From Streptomyces sp. STR69 (GTDB taxonomy: Bacteria; Actinomycetota; Actinomycetes; Streptomycetales; Streptomycetaceae), in contig NZ_JALJRY010000008.1 of NCBI RefSeq assembly GCF_024519455.1, forward strand, positions 132,132 to 196,131: a stretch of DNA of 64,000 bases, given 5' to 3'. Positions 41,269 through 49,951 of the stretch are shown in pieces; positions within the stretch are counted from its first letter, which is position 1, and every line of letters starts with the position of its first letter. The notes under the pieces were generated by a model that was given only the letters and a program-made list of their open reading frames with translations, was not told the DNA's origin and did not search any database. The position numbers were made by a program, and so were the translations under genes.

Positions 41269-41994
41269 TCAGGGCTGACCGGGCTTGAGTGTGACGAACA
41301 GGCCCTCCGCCTCGGCGCACAGCACCCCGTCGTGCCGGATCTCGGCCCGCAGGACCCGCTTGCGGCCCTCCTCGCTCACGAACCAGCCGTGCACGTCGAG
41401 TTCGGCGCCGATCGGGGTGATCGACCGGTAGTCGGTGTGCAGATAGGCGGTGCGGGCCCGGCTGCGGCCGGCCGAGCCCGACAGGCGCCCCAGGACCTCG
41501 TCGAACAGCAGCGGGACGGCGCCGCCGTGGACCGCCCCGTTCCCGCCCAGGAAGTACCGGCCGAAGCGGACCGTGCCCCGGACGCTGTACCGGTCGGCCT
41601 CGTGGACCTGGAAGGCCGGTGCCATCGTCTGGCCCCGGCCCGGCATGTCGTCCCGGTGCCCGAAGACCTGCTCGCGCTCGGGAACGGCCGCGTCGGCGAG
41701 CCGCTCGCACCAGGCGCCGAGGTCGTCCGAGAGCGCGGCCAGCGTGCCGGGGTCCGGCCGGGCCGCCGCGACGTAGTCCAGGAAACCGCGCAGACGCGCG
41801 ACCATCTCGCCGTACCCGTCGGCACTCCGGCCGTCCGGTCCCGTAGGCCGGGTCCACGACTCGACCCGCGCGACGCGCTCCGGTTCAGGAATGCCCAGGC
41901 CGAGCGCCGGGTCGTCGTGGGGGCCGCCGCCGGGAAGACCGGGCGCCCTCATGCCGACCCGTTTCGTATGTGGTCGCCGTTCCTCATGGTCCAC
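41269..41994 (-). CDS. PaaI/hotdog-fold acyl-CoA thioesterase
   Basis: A 241-residue protein whose C-terminal 130 residues form a hotdog thioesterase domain with GGNGAVHGGAVPLLFDEVLG, the helix and loop carrying the active site in the PaaI group. The N-terminal half (about 1-110) is an uncharacterised extension with proline-rich and helical parts. It should hydrolyse an acyl- or aryl-CoA, releasing CoA from dead-end intermediates. It lies 101 bp upstream of the MaoC operon on the same strand, with its own inverted repeat upstream. The ATG at 41994 follows GAAGGGTGG; a shorter form from 41952 is possible. Confidence 0.83.
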   Translation of the reverse strand: MDHEERRPHTKRVGMRAPGLPGGGPHDDPALGLGIPEPERVARVESWTRPTGPDGRSADGYGEMVARLRGFLDYVAAARPDPGTLAALSDDLGAWCERLADAAVPEREQVFGHRDDMPGRGQTMAPAFQVHEADRYSVRGTVRFGRYFLGGNGAVHGGAVPLLFDEVLGRLSGSAGRSRARTAYLHTDYRSITPIGAELDVHGWFVSEEGRKRVLRAEIRHDGVLCAEAEGLFVTLKPGQP

Positions 41995-42057
41995 CCTTCG
42001 TTCGTGGGGTCTCCGGGTCGCGGGATCCGCGACGGTCCCTCACTACCCGATCGACCT

Positions 42058-42073
42058 AATGAGTATCCTCATT
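42058..42073. promoter_or_regulatory. Inverted repeat upstream of the thioesterase gene
   Basis: AATGAG-TATC-CTCATT, perfect 6-bp arms, 63 bp before the thioesterase start. The flanks (CCTAAT, ATTGGAAAG) resemble the TetR operators at 28314 and 41235 but with a spacer two bases longer, so it may be a weaker site for the same regulator or a site for another. Confidence 0.45.
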
Positions 42074-42616
42074 GGAAAGAATCGAGCGCGCGGTCACAGG
42101 ACGGCGTGCGGGACACCCTGCGGGAGTTCCGTCGGTGCCGGGGGTCGTCGCCGGCCGTCCGGACGGTGAGACGGTGCTCTCCGGAGTGCGGCGCGGGGGA
42201 GCGAGCGTGGGGCTCAACGACAGCTTGTCGACTTGGCCTTGCCGAAATCGACGACTCGGCACTGCGTCAGGCAGGGCGTCAGGCGAGCGACGATGATGCC
42301 CTGCGTCCAATGCCGAATTCTGATCAAAACCGATTGTGCGTGATTATCGATGCCGCTCCGGCCTGCGCCGATTCGGCGGACCCGTCCTGGAGACCTGCGT
42401 GCTCGTGGCTGTGGCCCCGGCCGGACGGCGTTCCGACTCGGGTACCTGGATCATGTTCCCGGTTTGGATCACGCGCGCGGCTCGCGGGGCACCGCCCCTG
42501 GTCGAACGTCCCTCTCATCGTCCCGTAAGCCGGAGCCACTACACTCTCCTCCCCTGACCGCTCACGCGCGCGGTCGGCTCCCGCTGCCGCGGGCACTGAT
42601 TCATCGGGGGAGATCC
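42074..42616. other. Intergenic region without a recognisable gene
   Basis: A 543-bp region between the thioesterase start and the next plus-strand gene. The reading frames here have irregular codon bias, and none has a ribosome binding site or a recognisable product. A short AT-richer patch at about 42310-42350 may hold promoter elements; I cannot place them. The end (42606-42612) is the GGGGGAG ribosome binding site of the next gene. Confidence 0.5.
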
Positions 42617-43249
42617 ATGCGGGATCCAGGGCATTCAGGGCCGGACGTCGGCACGGCTTTCGAACGGCTCCTGTGCCGGGCGCTGGATTCCGGGCGGGTC
42701 AGGGAGGCGCTGGGCCGGTCCTGCGGGAAGCTCGACCGCGAGTGCCTGCGTAAGCGCGCGCTCCTGGAGCGGGCCGCGATCTCCGAGTCGGCCGCGGCCG
42801 AGTACCGCGAGTACGTGGAGGCCGGCGGCCGGCAGGACGCTCGTGGGGACACCGGCTCCCCGTCCCGGGCCGCGAAGTGGGGCGGTGGCTGGCTGATGGC
42901 CGCGCTCGCCTTCGTGGCCGTTGTCGCGGTCGCGCTGTTGGTGCTCGGCTTCGCTTTCCGCGTCTTTGTCGGGCGGCCCTACGTCGGCGACGGCGTGATG
43001 ACGGCAGGGCTGATCGTCGGCGCCGTGGCCGCCGGGGCGATCGTCGGGGACCTCGTCTGGTCGTGGAAGGCACCGGCCCACGACCGCCCGGGCGCGGACG
43101 ACGCGTCGTCCGGCGAGGAAGCGGCCGAGGGCGGCTGGATACAGGAAGAGTGGGAACTCGCCCTGCTGGAATGGGGATTGGTGCCGTTCCTGCTCGACTG
43201 CATCGAGGAACCGGGACTGCTCGAACAGGACAACCGGCCCGCGCGCTGA
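42617..43249 (+). CDS. Hypothetical membrane protein (210 aa)
   Basis: A protein with a soluble helical N-terminal part (about 1-85, with charged heptad-like stretches such as KLDRECLRKRALLERAAISE), two membrane helices (about 93-118 and 128-148) and an acidic C-terminal tail ending near CIEEPGLLEQDN. The ATG at 42617 has GGGGGAG 4 bases upstream. No catalytic motif is seen and I do not know the family. It converges with a Ser/Thr kinase gene 22 bp away; no functional link can be shown. Confidence 0.75.
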   Translation: MRDPGHSGPDVGTAFERLLCRALDSGRVREALGRSCGKLDRECLRKRALLERAAISESAAAEYREYVEAGGRQDARGDTGSPSRAAKWGGGWLMAALAFVAVVAVALLVLGFAFRVFVGRPYVGDGVMTAGLIVGAVAAGAIVGDLVWSWKAPAHDRPGADDASSGEEAAEGGWIQEEWELALLEWGLVPFLLDCIEEPGLLEQDNRPAR

Positions 43250-43271
43250 CTCGTACGGGCCGGTCGGCGCG

Positions 43272-44459
43272 TCAGGGGCTGGTGGCGCTGGGCGGGTTCG
43301 TCGCCGGTGTGTCCGCCGAGCTGTGGTCGGGGGAGAACAGCGTCACGCCGACCAGCAGCGCCCCGAGGAAGATCGCCACGGCGGCGACGGTGACCACCAT
43401 CCGCGAGTTCCGCGGCGTCTGCGACCGCCGTCCGGCGGCGGGGCGGACCCCCTCGCGCTGCCGGCGCCGCGTCCGGTGGGCCGGAGCGGTGCTGGCGGCG
43501 GAGGTCGGGAAGGCGTACGTGGTCACGGACCCGGAAGCCGTGTTCGCCCTGGGCTCGCCGACTGCCTCCCGGTAGGCCGCACGTGGCACCGGCTCGGGGT
43601 GCGGCGCGGCTGCGGGGAGCGGTTCGGCGATCCCTTTCCAGGCGCCCGTGGCGAACCAGTTGGCCGCCTGCCCCGCCGTGGGGCGGTCCTCGGGCCGCTT
43701 GGCGAGCAGACCGAGCAGGTAGTTCTCAAAGGCGGGCGGCAGCCCGACGCCCAGCTCCCGCGGCGGTACGGGGGGTGTGTCGAGGTGGTGATGGAGTACG
43801 GCGATGGCGCTGCCGGCGCGGAACGGCGGCTGTCCGACGAGGAGTTGGTAGAGCACACAGCCGAGCGAGTACACGTCGGACGGCGGTCCGGCGGGCTGGC
43901 CGAGGGCACGCTCGGGGGCGATGTACAGGCTCGTCCCGACGATCTGGCCGGTCGCGGTGAGCGCGCCACCGGGGTCGTTCATGAACTGCGCGATCCCGAA
44001 GTCGGCGATCTTCACGGACCCGTCGGCGTCGAGGAGCAGATTGCCGGGCTTGATGTCCCGGTGCACGATGCCCTGTTCGTGCGCGGCGGCCATCCCGGCG
44101 GCCGAGTGGGCGGCGATGCGGGCCACCTGCTCGGCCGGCAGGGAACCCGCCTGGGCGAGCACATGGGAGAGGCTGTCGCCCTGGACCAGTTCCATCACCA
44201 GGAACAGCCGGCCCTCCTGCTCGCCGAAGTCGAGGACACCGACCACATGGGGGTGGCTGAGCCGGCCCGCGGTCTGCGCCTCCAGACGGAAGCGGGCGGC
44301 GGCGGTGGGTTCGGAGTTCTGGGCGTGCAGGAGCTTGACGGCCACGGGTCTGCCGCCCACCTCGTCGTACGCCTGCCAGACCTCGCCCATTGCGCCGCGT
44401 CCGATGGCGACGTGCAGCCGGTACCGGCCCGCTATCAGCACCTGTTGTTTCATCCTCAC
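43272..44459 (-). CDS. Transmembrane Ser/Thr protein kinase (PknB-like)
   Basis: A 395-residue Hanks-type kinase. Residues 12-270 form the kinase domain: Gly loop GRGAMGEVW, Lys in VAVKLL, catalytic loop HRDIKPGNLLL, DFG in IADFGIAQF, and APE as IAPERALG. A Pro/Arg-rich linker leads to one membrane helix (about 350-372) and a short external tail, so there is almost no extracellular sensor; no PASTA repeats are present. It should phosphorylate cytosolic proteins on Ser/Thr. The start is GTG 44459; an ATG two codons later is also possible. Confidence 0.9.
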   Translation of the reverse strand: MRMKQQVLIAGRYRLHVAIGRGAMGEVWQAYDEVGGRPVAVKLLHAQNSEPTAAARFRLEAQTAGRLSHPHVVGVLDFGEQEGRLFLVMELVQGDSLSHVLAQAGSLPAEQVARIAAHSAAGMAAAHEQGIVHRDIKPGNLLLDADGSVKIADFGIAQFMNDPGGALTATGQIVGTSLYIAPERALGQPAGPPSDVYSLGCVLYQLLVGQPPFRAGSAIAVLHHHLDTPPVPPRELGVGLPPAFENYLLGLLAKRPEDRPTAGQAANWFATGAWKGIAEPLPAAAPHPEPVPRAAYREAVGEPRANTASGSVTTYAFPTSAASTAPAHRTRRRQREGVRPAAGRRSQTPRNSRMVVTVAAVAIFLGALLVGVTLFSPDHSSADTPATNPPSATSP

Positions 44460-44647
44460 GCAGTGAGACCGACTCGACCGCTACGGCCCATGTCCCTTTG
44501 CGGGGACGGGTGTTGGTGGGGAGGCCGTGGCTTCCCTACCCTACTGGCGGGTCGGGGGTGTTCGCCCACGATCGGGGATCGGCGGTCGGACCGATCGGGC
44601 CGATCGGTCCGCGCCCGGTGTCAGTGACGGCTGGCAACATGCACTCC

Positions 44648-45367
44648 ATGACCACAGCCACCGCGGCCGACTACGGCTGGATACGTTCCGCGACATCACC
44701 GTTCCGCTATCCGCTGGAGAGCGGGTACACCCTGACCCTGGTGCGGGGAGTCTCTCCTGCGGAACTGCTCGCCCTGGCGGGAGTCGAGCCGAGCGGCGCA
44801 TGTGAGGGGCTCGGCGAACTGATCGAGCAACATCTGGAGCTCCTCGAAGAATCCGACGGAGAGGAGGGCCCCTACGTCCTCGCGGGAGTGTGCACTGTCC
44901 CGGGTGAGGAAGGCGACTGGACCCTCGCCCTGGCCCTCGGTGGGGATCTGGGGTCGCTGGACTTCATGGAGACCCTTTCGGCCGGGACCCGCGCCGTCTC
45001 CCATTCGAGCAACGGCGGGAAGCCCATGCACTTCTTCCACTGGTACGAGAACGGGGAGTTGCGCACCGAGTTCGAATGGCCCCCGGTCAGAAGCGGCAGC
45101 ACCCCGGACGAGCTCAATGACCTGATCTGCGAGGTGGGCCTGGGCCTCACGGACGAAGACGCGTCCCGTGTCGATCGCAAAGCGGCGGTGTTCGCACTGG
45201 CCGAGCGCCTCACCGGAGTCCGGGTGACCGCGGAACTACTGGCACTGGCCGAATACCGGACGGCCGAAGTGCCCGAGGAGCCCGCCGAGGAGTGGAAGAG
45301 CGTCACCATCGATATCACGGATGCGCACGGCGTGCGGACCTACGCGCATATCGAAAATGATGGCTGA
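44648..45367 (+). CDS. Conserved hypothetical protein (DUF6461-like)
   Basis: A 239-residue soluble acidic protein that looks like the DUF6461 group common in Streptomyces (opening TATAADYGWIRS, then SGYTLTLVRGVSPAELLALA). No enzyme motif is visible. Start at ATG 44648 or ATG 44639, 9 bases earlier; neither has a strong ribosome binding site. It ends 14 bp before the cupin gene, so the two are probably co-transcribed. The function is unknown; relatives often sit next to toxin or effector-type genes, which is not evident here. Confidence 0.75.
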   Translation: MTTATAADYGWIRSATSPFRYPLESGYTLTLVRGVSPAELLALAGVEPSGACEGLGELIEQHLELLEESDGEEGPYVLAGVCTVPGEEGDWTLALALGGDLGSLDFMETLSAGTRAVSHSSNGGKPMHFFHWYENGELRTEFEWPPVRSGSTPDELNDLICEVGLGLTDEDASRVDRKAAVFALAERLTGVRVTAELLALAEYRTAEVPEEPAEEWKSVTIDITDAHGVRTYAHIENDG

Positions 45368-45381
45368 TAAGGTCTGGATTT

Positions 45382-45750
45382 ATGAACGGAAATATATATG
45401 TGGGAAATGCGGGCAAGGATGCGCCACTGGACAGCGGATGGCTCCTCGGCCATTTCAAGGCCGCCGACGACCCTCGCCACACCGATGCCGTAGAAGTCAA
45501 ATGGGGAATCCATCCACAGGGTGACGAACGGCTGGAGTGGGTGAGAGGTGACGAGCGGACTGCTCTTCTGGTGCTTGTCAGCGGCCGGTTCCGGGTGGAA
45601 TTCCCGGAGCGCAGTGTTCTTCTGGAGCAGCAGGGGGATTATGTCGTGTGGGGTCCCGGAGTCGACCATTCCTGGTTCGCGGAAGAGGAATCCGTGTTGG
45701 TTACGGTGAGATGGCCGTCCGTATCCGGTTATGCGGTGACGTCGGAATAG
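45382..45750 (+). CDS. Small cupin-fold protein
   Basis: A 122-residue protein with the outline of a single cupin barrel: ERTALLVLVSGRFRVEFPER (strands C to E), then LLEQQGDYVVWGPGVDHSWF with the late His. Only part of the usual metal-binding set is present, so it may be a binding rather than a metal enzyme domain. Some databases label similar Streptomyces proteins 'signal peptidase I', but no Ser-Lys protease motif is visible. The 5' part (ATGAACGGAAATATATATGT) is unusually AT-rich, hinting at recent arrival or constraint on translation. It is probably an operon partner of the upstream DUF6461-like gene. Confidence 0.75.
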   Translation: MNGNIYVGNAGKDAPLDSGWLLGHFKAADDPRHTDAVEVKWGIHPQGDERLEWVRGDERTALLVLVSGRFRVEFPERSVLLEQQGDYVVWGPGVDHSWFAEEESVLVTVRWPSVSGYAVTSE

Positions 45751-45913
45751 CGAAGAGGAATGGCCGGCACGTGGGGTGCAGGACGGCGTGGGTGCAGGGG
45801 TGCTCGGCGGCGGTCAGTTCGGCGCCGTCGGCGACCCGGGCCACCACGGCACGCCCGGACAGTGTGCCCTGTCGGGCCTGGCCGATGGAGGCCAGGCCCT
45901 GCCTCAGGTGGGC
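45751..45913 (-). pseudogene. Possible coding remnant after the propeller-ricin gene
   Basis: Read on the minus strand, in frame after the stop of the propeller-ricin gene, about 50 codons show strong G/C-ending bias and a protein-like sequence (GQARQGTLSGRAVVARVADG, then AELTAAEHPCTHAVLHP). There is no start or ribosome binding site. It may be the tail of a deleted gene. The family is not recognised; low confidence. Confidence 0.3.
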
Positions 45914-47719
45914 CTACCGGACGAGCTTCCAGTCCTGCGAGCCGTCCGTGAGCGCGTTCTGCAGGGTGAGTTGCGCTCCGGCTGTCGCCCCGGTCAGGTA
46001 CAGGCTCGTGTTCTTCACGGACTGCAGGGTGTAGAACCCGTCGCTGGTCTTGACGAGGTTCCAGCTGCCGGTGCCGCTGTTGTCGACCCACTGGCCGATC
46101 TTCTGGCCGACCGTGGCGTTGCCCGTCCAGATGGCGGCCGCCCTGCCGCCGGACTTGTTGAGCAGGGTCGTACCGCCCTGCGGTTCGGTCACCACGTGCC
46201 AGTACTCGGTGTCCGGGTCGGCCGCCGCACCGGTGTCCTCCAGGACCACGTCGGGCACGTTCCCGTTGCCGAGGTTGGCGTCGTTGGTCCTGTTTCCGGT
46301 GCCGATCACCTGGCCGGTCTTGCGGTTCACCAGCCGGTAGTAGGCACCGTCCGAGTCCCCGAGGTCGACCTCGGCGTAGGCGATCGTGGACGTGCCCTGG
46401 TTGTTGAGGATCGCGATGCGGCCGGTGCCGTCGACGTACTGGAGGTTTCGGCTGTAGCCGGCCGGCGAGGTCGTCTGGTACTCGGTCCAGACTCCGTCGC
46501 TGCGCCCGCTCTCGTTGACCCAGACGTCGCCGCTGCTCGACGCGTTGTACACCAGGCGTCCGTCGGGGAGCTGGATGACGACCGGGCTGCCGCCGCCCGT
46601 GAGCGGGCGGGAACCCGCGACGACGGGCAGCGAGCCGACGGACATGCCGGTCTGGGTGCCGCGGAAGAACTTCAGCGGGTCGTCGGCGATCGCGTACCGG
46701 GTGTTGGCCCCGCCGCCCCAGTACTCGAACGTCAGCATCCACCGGCCGTCCGTCGTGGGGACGACATTGGTCATGCCGGGCCGTCCGCCACCGATCTCCG
46801 TCTTGCCGCCCCCCATGTCCTGGCCGGCACCGGAGATGTCGACGACCGGGCTGCTCCAGTTCCCGTCGCTGCCGTCCCAGGTCCTGTGGACGAGGATCTG
46901 ACCGTGCGAGTCGGTGGCGGTGTCATTGGCGGGGTCGAGCGTGGGGACACCGGTGACCGGGTTGAAGCCCGTGTAGTCGTTCTCGTCGGAGTAGTAGCAG
47001 ACGAGCTTGCCCTTGTAGACCATCAGGTACGGCTCCCACAGGGGGTCGACCTGCTTGTCCGTGTTGGCGTTCGCGATGTTCTGGCCGATGGCGCCCGCGC
47101 TGCCGCCCTGCCACCCACCGGTGGCGATGACGTTGACCACCTTCCAGGTCCTGCCGTCGTCACCGCTCGAATACAGGGCGATCGCCAGGTCCTTGCGGTC
47201 CCCGTCGTTGTTCGGCGTCCAGTTGGGGTCGGCCGCCTGGTGCTCCTTGTAGTAGTAGTCGTCGCCCGACACGACACTCGCCAGGAGCAGCGTGCCCTTC
47301 TTGAGGCTGCCGACCTTCTGCGGAAGGACGTAGAGGTAGGGGTTGGTCCAGTTGCTCGTGTACTTCGCGTACCGGGGATCCTTGGAGAGGTACGCCGGAG
47401 CCTTGACCTCCGACAGCGCCTGCCAGCTCGTGCCCTGGTCGTCGCTCTTGTAGACCGGGAGGGTCTGTCCGTCGGCGCTGCCCGACGCCGTCACGACCGT
47501 CGACTTCTCGAAGGACGCGACGAGCCGGCCGCTCGGCAGCTGCGCCGACTTCGGGTAGATCGCGCAGTTGCCTCGCCCCTTCAGGCAGGCGTCACTGCCG
47601 AGTTGGTAGAGGGTCCCGCCTGTCGGGTTGTACGCCTGAGCGCTGACCATGGGTATGGCAAGGATCGCGGATGTAGCGGCAAAGGTTCCGAGGGCTCGTC
47701 CAAGCCGTCTTCTCTGCAT
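45914..47719 (-). CDS. Secreted sialidase-fold glycoside hydrolase with ricin-type lectin domain
   Basis: A 601-residue exported protein. The signal peptide (MQRRRLGRALGTFAATSAIL, cleavage near SAQA-YN) is followed by a six-bladed propeller of the sialidase/BNR kind (about 30-400, with DDQGTSW and DDGRTWKVVN Asp-boxes). A C-terminal ricin-type beta-trefoil (about 430-601; YRLVNRKTGQVIGTGNR, WNLVKTSDGFYTLQSVKNTS) binds sugars. Exo-arabinanases (GH93) share this fold and sometimes a lectin module, so cleavage of arabinan or arabinogalactan side chains is plausible, but sialidase or another specificity is not excluded. It is the last gene of the sugar operon, 23 bp after the GH42 gene, with AGGAGGG before the ATG. 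Confidence 0.82.
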   Translation of the reverse strand: MQRRRLGRALGTFAATSAILAIPMVSAQAYNPTGGTLYQLGSDACLKGRGNCAIYPKSAQLPSGRLVASFEKSTVVTASGSADGQTLPVYKSDDQGTSWQALSEVKAPAYLSKDPRYAKYTSNWTNPYLYVLPQKVGSLKKGTLLLASVVSGDDYYYKEHQAADPNWTPNNDGDRKDLAIALYSSGDDGRTWKVVNVIATGGWQGGSAGAIGQNIANANTDKQVDPLWEPYLMVYKGKLVCYYSDENDYTGFNPVTGVPTLDPANDTATDSHGQILVHRTWDGSDGNWSSPVVDISGAGQDMGGGKTEIGGGRPGMTNVVPTTDGRWMLTFEYWGGGANTRYAIADDPLKFFRGTQTGMSVGSLPVVAGSRPLTGGGSPVVIQLPDGRLVYNASSSGDVWVNESGRSDGVWTEYQTTSPAGYSRNLQYVDGTGRIAILNNQGTSTIAYAEVDLGDSDGAYYRLVNRKTGQVIGTGNRTNDANLGNGNVPDVVLEDTGAAADPDTEYWHVVTEPQGGTTLLNKSGGRAAAIWTGNATVGQKIGQWVDNSGTGSWNLVKTSDGFYTLQSVKNTSLYLTGATAGAQLTLQNALTDGSQDWKLVR

Positions 47720-47742
47720 GGCCCCTCCTCAGGGGAGTTGGA

Positions 47743-49899
47743 TCACGATCGGTTGGCTGTTGCGGAGACGAGAACGCGTACGTCCCAGGCGCCGAGGTCC
47801 AGGGCCGAGCCGGTGACGACCGCATCGCCGGTCAGGGCGTCGGTGAGGTCCACCGGGGCGGGGACGCTCGCGGGCTCCCAGCTCCAGTTGTGGACGATGT
47901 GGACACGGCGGCCGTCGGGTGCGGTCCCGGTGGTCGCGGTGACGGTCGGGGGAAGGTGCTGCCAGCCGCTGCTCGCGGCCGGGGACAGCCACTCGGCCAG
48001 CGCCCGGGCGAGATCACGGTCCGGCACCGTGCCGACGCAGGTGATCCGACCCGCGCCGTGGCTACGGGTGGTCACCGCGGGCCAGCGGCCGTAGTGCGGG
48101 TGCTCGTAGGCGGCGATGATCTCGGCGTCGACGGCGGTGAGGCCCTCGATCCACCGCGTGGCACGGGCGGTTGCGGGTACCTCGAACGGGCCGCCGGGCA
48201 CTGCGCGGACCGGTACGTCCTGTGTGAGGTTGCCGAACTCGTCGTACTGCACGCCCGCCGCCGCGACGAGCCGTCCGGGGGCCGGTTCGTGGCGGGCCCG
48301 TGCCTCGTGGTCGGCGTAGCCGGTGCGCGGGCCGAGGACCAGGTGGCCGCCGGCGTGGGCGTACGCCTCCAGCCAGTCGAGCGTGGAGTCGTCGACGACA
48401 TACAGGGCCGGGGCGACGAGGACGGGGTGGTGTTGTACCGCTTCCTGCGGTGTCATGCCGTCCCGCTCGCCGCGCGGATCGTGCAGCTGGCGGGCGTGCA
48501 CGATGCGCACCTGGCGGCCCGCGTCGAAGGCGCCCCGGTAGAAGGGGTCGAAGAACCGGTGGTAGGCGGCGGCGTCCGGTTCGCCGTCGGCGTTCGCGAG
48601 CGGCGGGTACTTCTGCATCAGCCACTTGCTCGGCATGGAGTAGACCATCGTGATGTCCGCGTCCGGCTCAAGACCGGCGACGAGCGGGCCCGCGGTCTCG
48701 AACTCCGCGCCGAGACGGGCTATTTCGGCATAGGTACGGTCCGGCAGGCCGCTGTGCGGGAGGACTCCGCCCCAGTAGGTCTCCGCGCCGAAACGCAGTG
48801 TCTGCCACTGCCAGTACTCGATCATGCGGGCCCCGCGCGCGACGTGCGCCCAGGCGGCCTGGCGCCACTGGCCGTCGTAGCCGGGCCGGTTGTCCCACGG
48901 GAAACCGATGCTCTGGGCGTTGGTCTCGGTGACGAGGAACGGCTCCTGGCGCGAGGAGAACATCCAGTCGGCGGTCTGGTACATCGACCACACCCCGGTG
49001 GTCTTCCACTGCTGCTCGTGGTCGTCGGGAGTGGGATCGGGCAACAGGAGGCCGTCCTGCATGTCGTAGTACGGGTTGCCGGAGGCGATGTCGAGGCGGT
49101 CCGACAGTTCGTCGTCCTCAACTCCCTGGCGGGTGTACGAGATGCAGGTGGTGACGAACTGGCCCGGCCGGGCGTACTCGCGGACGAGGTCGGCCTGCCA
49201 GCCGATGAACTCGGTGACCTGGCGGGCCTGGAACTCCCGCCAGGCGACGTCGTATTGAGGCTGTTCGTTGCCGTCCGGGGTCCACAGGTCGGCCCAGGTG
49301 GACAGGCGGTGGGACCAATAGACCAGTCCCCATTCGCGGTTGAGGGTCTCGACGTCGCCGTACTTCTCCCGCAGATGGTCCACGAAGCGCTGGAAGACGC
49401 CGTTGTTGTGGAGGAGGTGCAGGCCCGGCTCGTTGTCCACCTGCCAGCCGATGACCGCCGGGTGGTCGGCGTACCGGGCCACCATCCTGCGGATGATGCG
49501 CTCCGCGTGGAAACGGAACGCGGGATGGGTGAAGTCGATCTCCTGGCGGGCACCCCAGCCGAGCCGCTGCCCGGTGGCGTGCTCGGCGGTGATCTCCGGG
49601 TACAGGCGGACCAGCCACTGGGGGGCGGCGTAGGTCGGGGTGCCGATGATCACGGAGATGCCCCGCTCGTGGGCGCCGTCCAACACCGGTTGCAGCCAGT
49701 CGAGTTCGAACTGGCCGCTCGTAGGTTCCCAGGTCGACCAGACCGACTCGCCTACCCGGATGACGGTGAAGTGCGCCTCGGCCATCAGGTCCAGGTCGGT
49801 CTTGAGCTGTTCGTCGGGCCGAGCGGTGGAGCCGTAGGCGGGCGTGTACTCGTGGTAGTACGCGGCACCGAACAGGACACGGGCAGGCAGAGCCGCCAT
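47743..49899 (-). CDS. GH42 beta-galactosidase
   Basis: A 718-residue cytosolic glycoside hydrolase family 42 enzyme, hydrolysing terminal beta-galactosides (galacto-oligosaccharides or galactan fragments). The TIM barrel holds the acid/base Glu157 in WQVDNEPG and the nucleophile Glu325 in FLVTETNAQ; the N-terminus (LFGAAYYHEYTP) is typical. A trimerisation domain and a small C-terminal beta domain follow. There is no signal peptide, so it acts on sugars brought in by the ABC transporter encoded upstream in the same operon (52 bp gap). The ribosome binding site is GGAGG before ATG 49899. Confidence 0.93.
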   Translation of the reverse strand: MAALPARVLFGAAYYHEYTPAYGSTARPDEQLKTDLDLMAEAHFTVIRVGESVWSTWEPTSGQFELDWLQPVLDGAHERGISVIIGTPTYAAPQWLVRLYPEITAEHATGQRLGWGARQEIDFTHPAFRFHAERIIRRMVARYADHPAVIGWQVDNEPGLHLLHNNGVFQRFVDHLREKYGDVETLNREWGLVYWSHRLSTWADLWTPDGNEQPQYDVAWREFQARQVTEFIGWQADLVREYARPGQFVTTCISYTRQGVEDDELSDRLDIASGNPYYDMQDGLLLPDPTPDDHEQQWKTTGVWSMYQTADWMFSSRQEPFLVTETNAQSIGFPWDNRPGYDGQWRQAAWAHVARGARMIEYWQWQTLRFGAETYWGGVLPHSGLPDRTYAEIARLGAEFETAGPLVAGLEPDADITMVYSMPSKWLMQKYPPLANADGEPDAAAYHRFFDPFYRGAFDAGRQVRIVHARQLHDPRGERDGMTPQEAVQHHPVLVAPALYVVDDSTLDWLEAYAHAGGHLVLGPRTGYADHEARARHEPAPGRLVAAAGVQYDEFGNLTQDVPVRAVPGGPFEVPATARATRWIEGLTAVDAEIIAAYEHPHYGRWPAVTTRSHGAGRITCVGTVPDRDLARALAEWLSPAASSGWQHLPPTVTATTGTAPDGRRVHIVHNWSWEPASVPAPVDLTDALTGDAVVTGSALDLGAWDVRVLVSATANRS

Positions 49900-49951
49900 G
49901 GGGGGAAACCTCCGGGGAAACGGGAAGTGGTAAGAGGGACGCGGATGCGCG

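Noticed and set aside
42072..42528. Small plus-strand frames between the thioesterase and the 210-residue protein
   Set aside because: No ribosome binding site, uneven codon bias and no recognisable product; one frame looks faintly protein-like but is not enough to call.
45382..45750. Signal peptidase I annotation for the small cupin
   Set aside because: No membrane anchor and no Ser-Lys catalytic motif; the strand pattern and late His fit a cupin.
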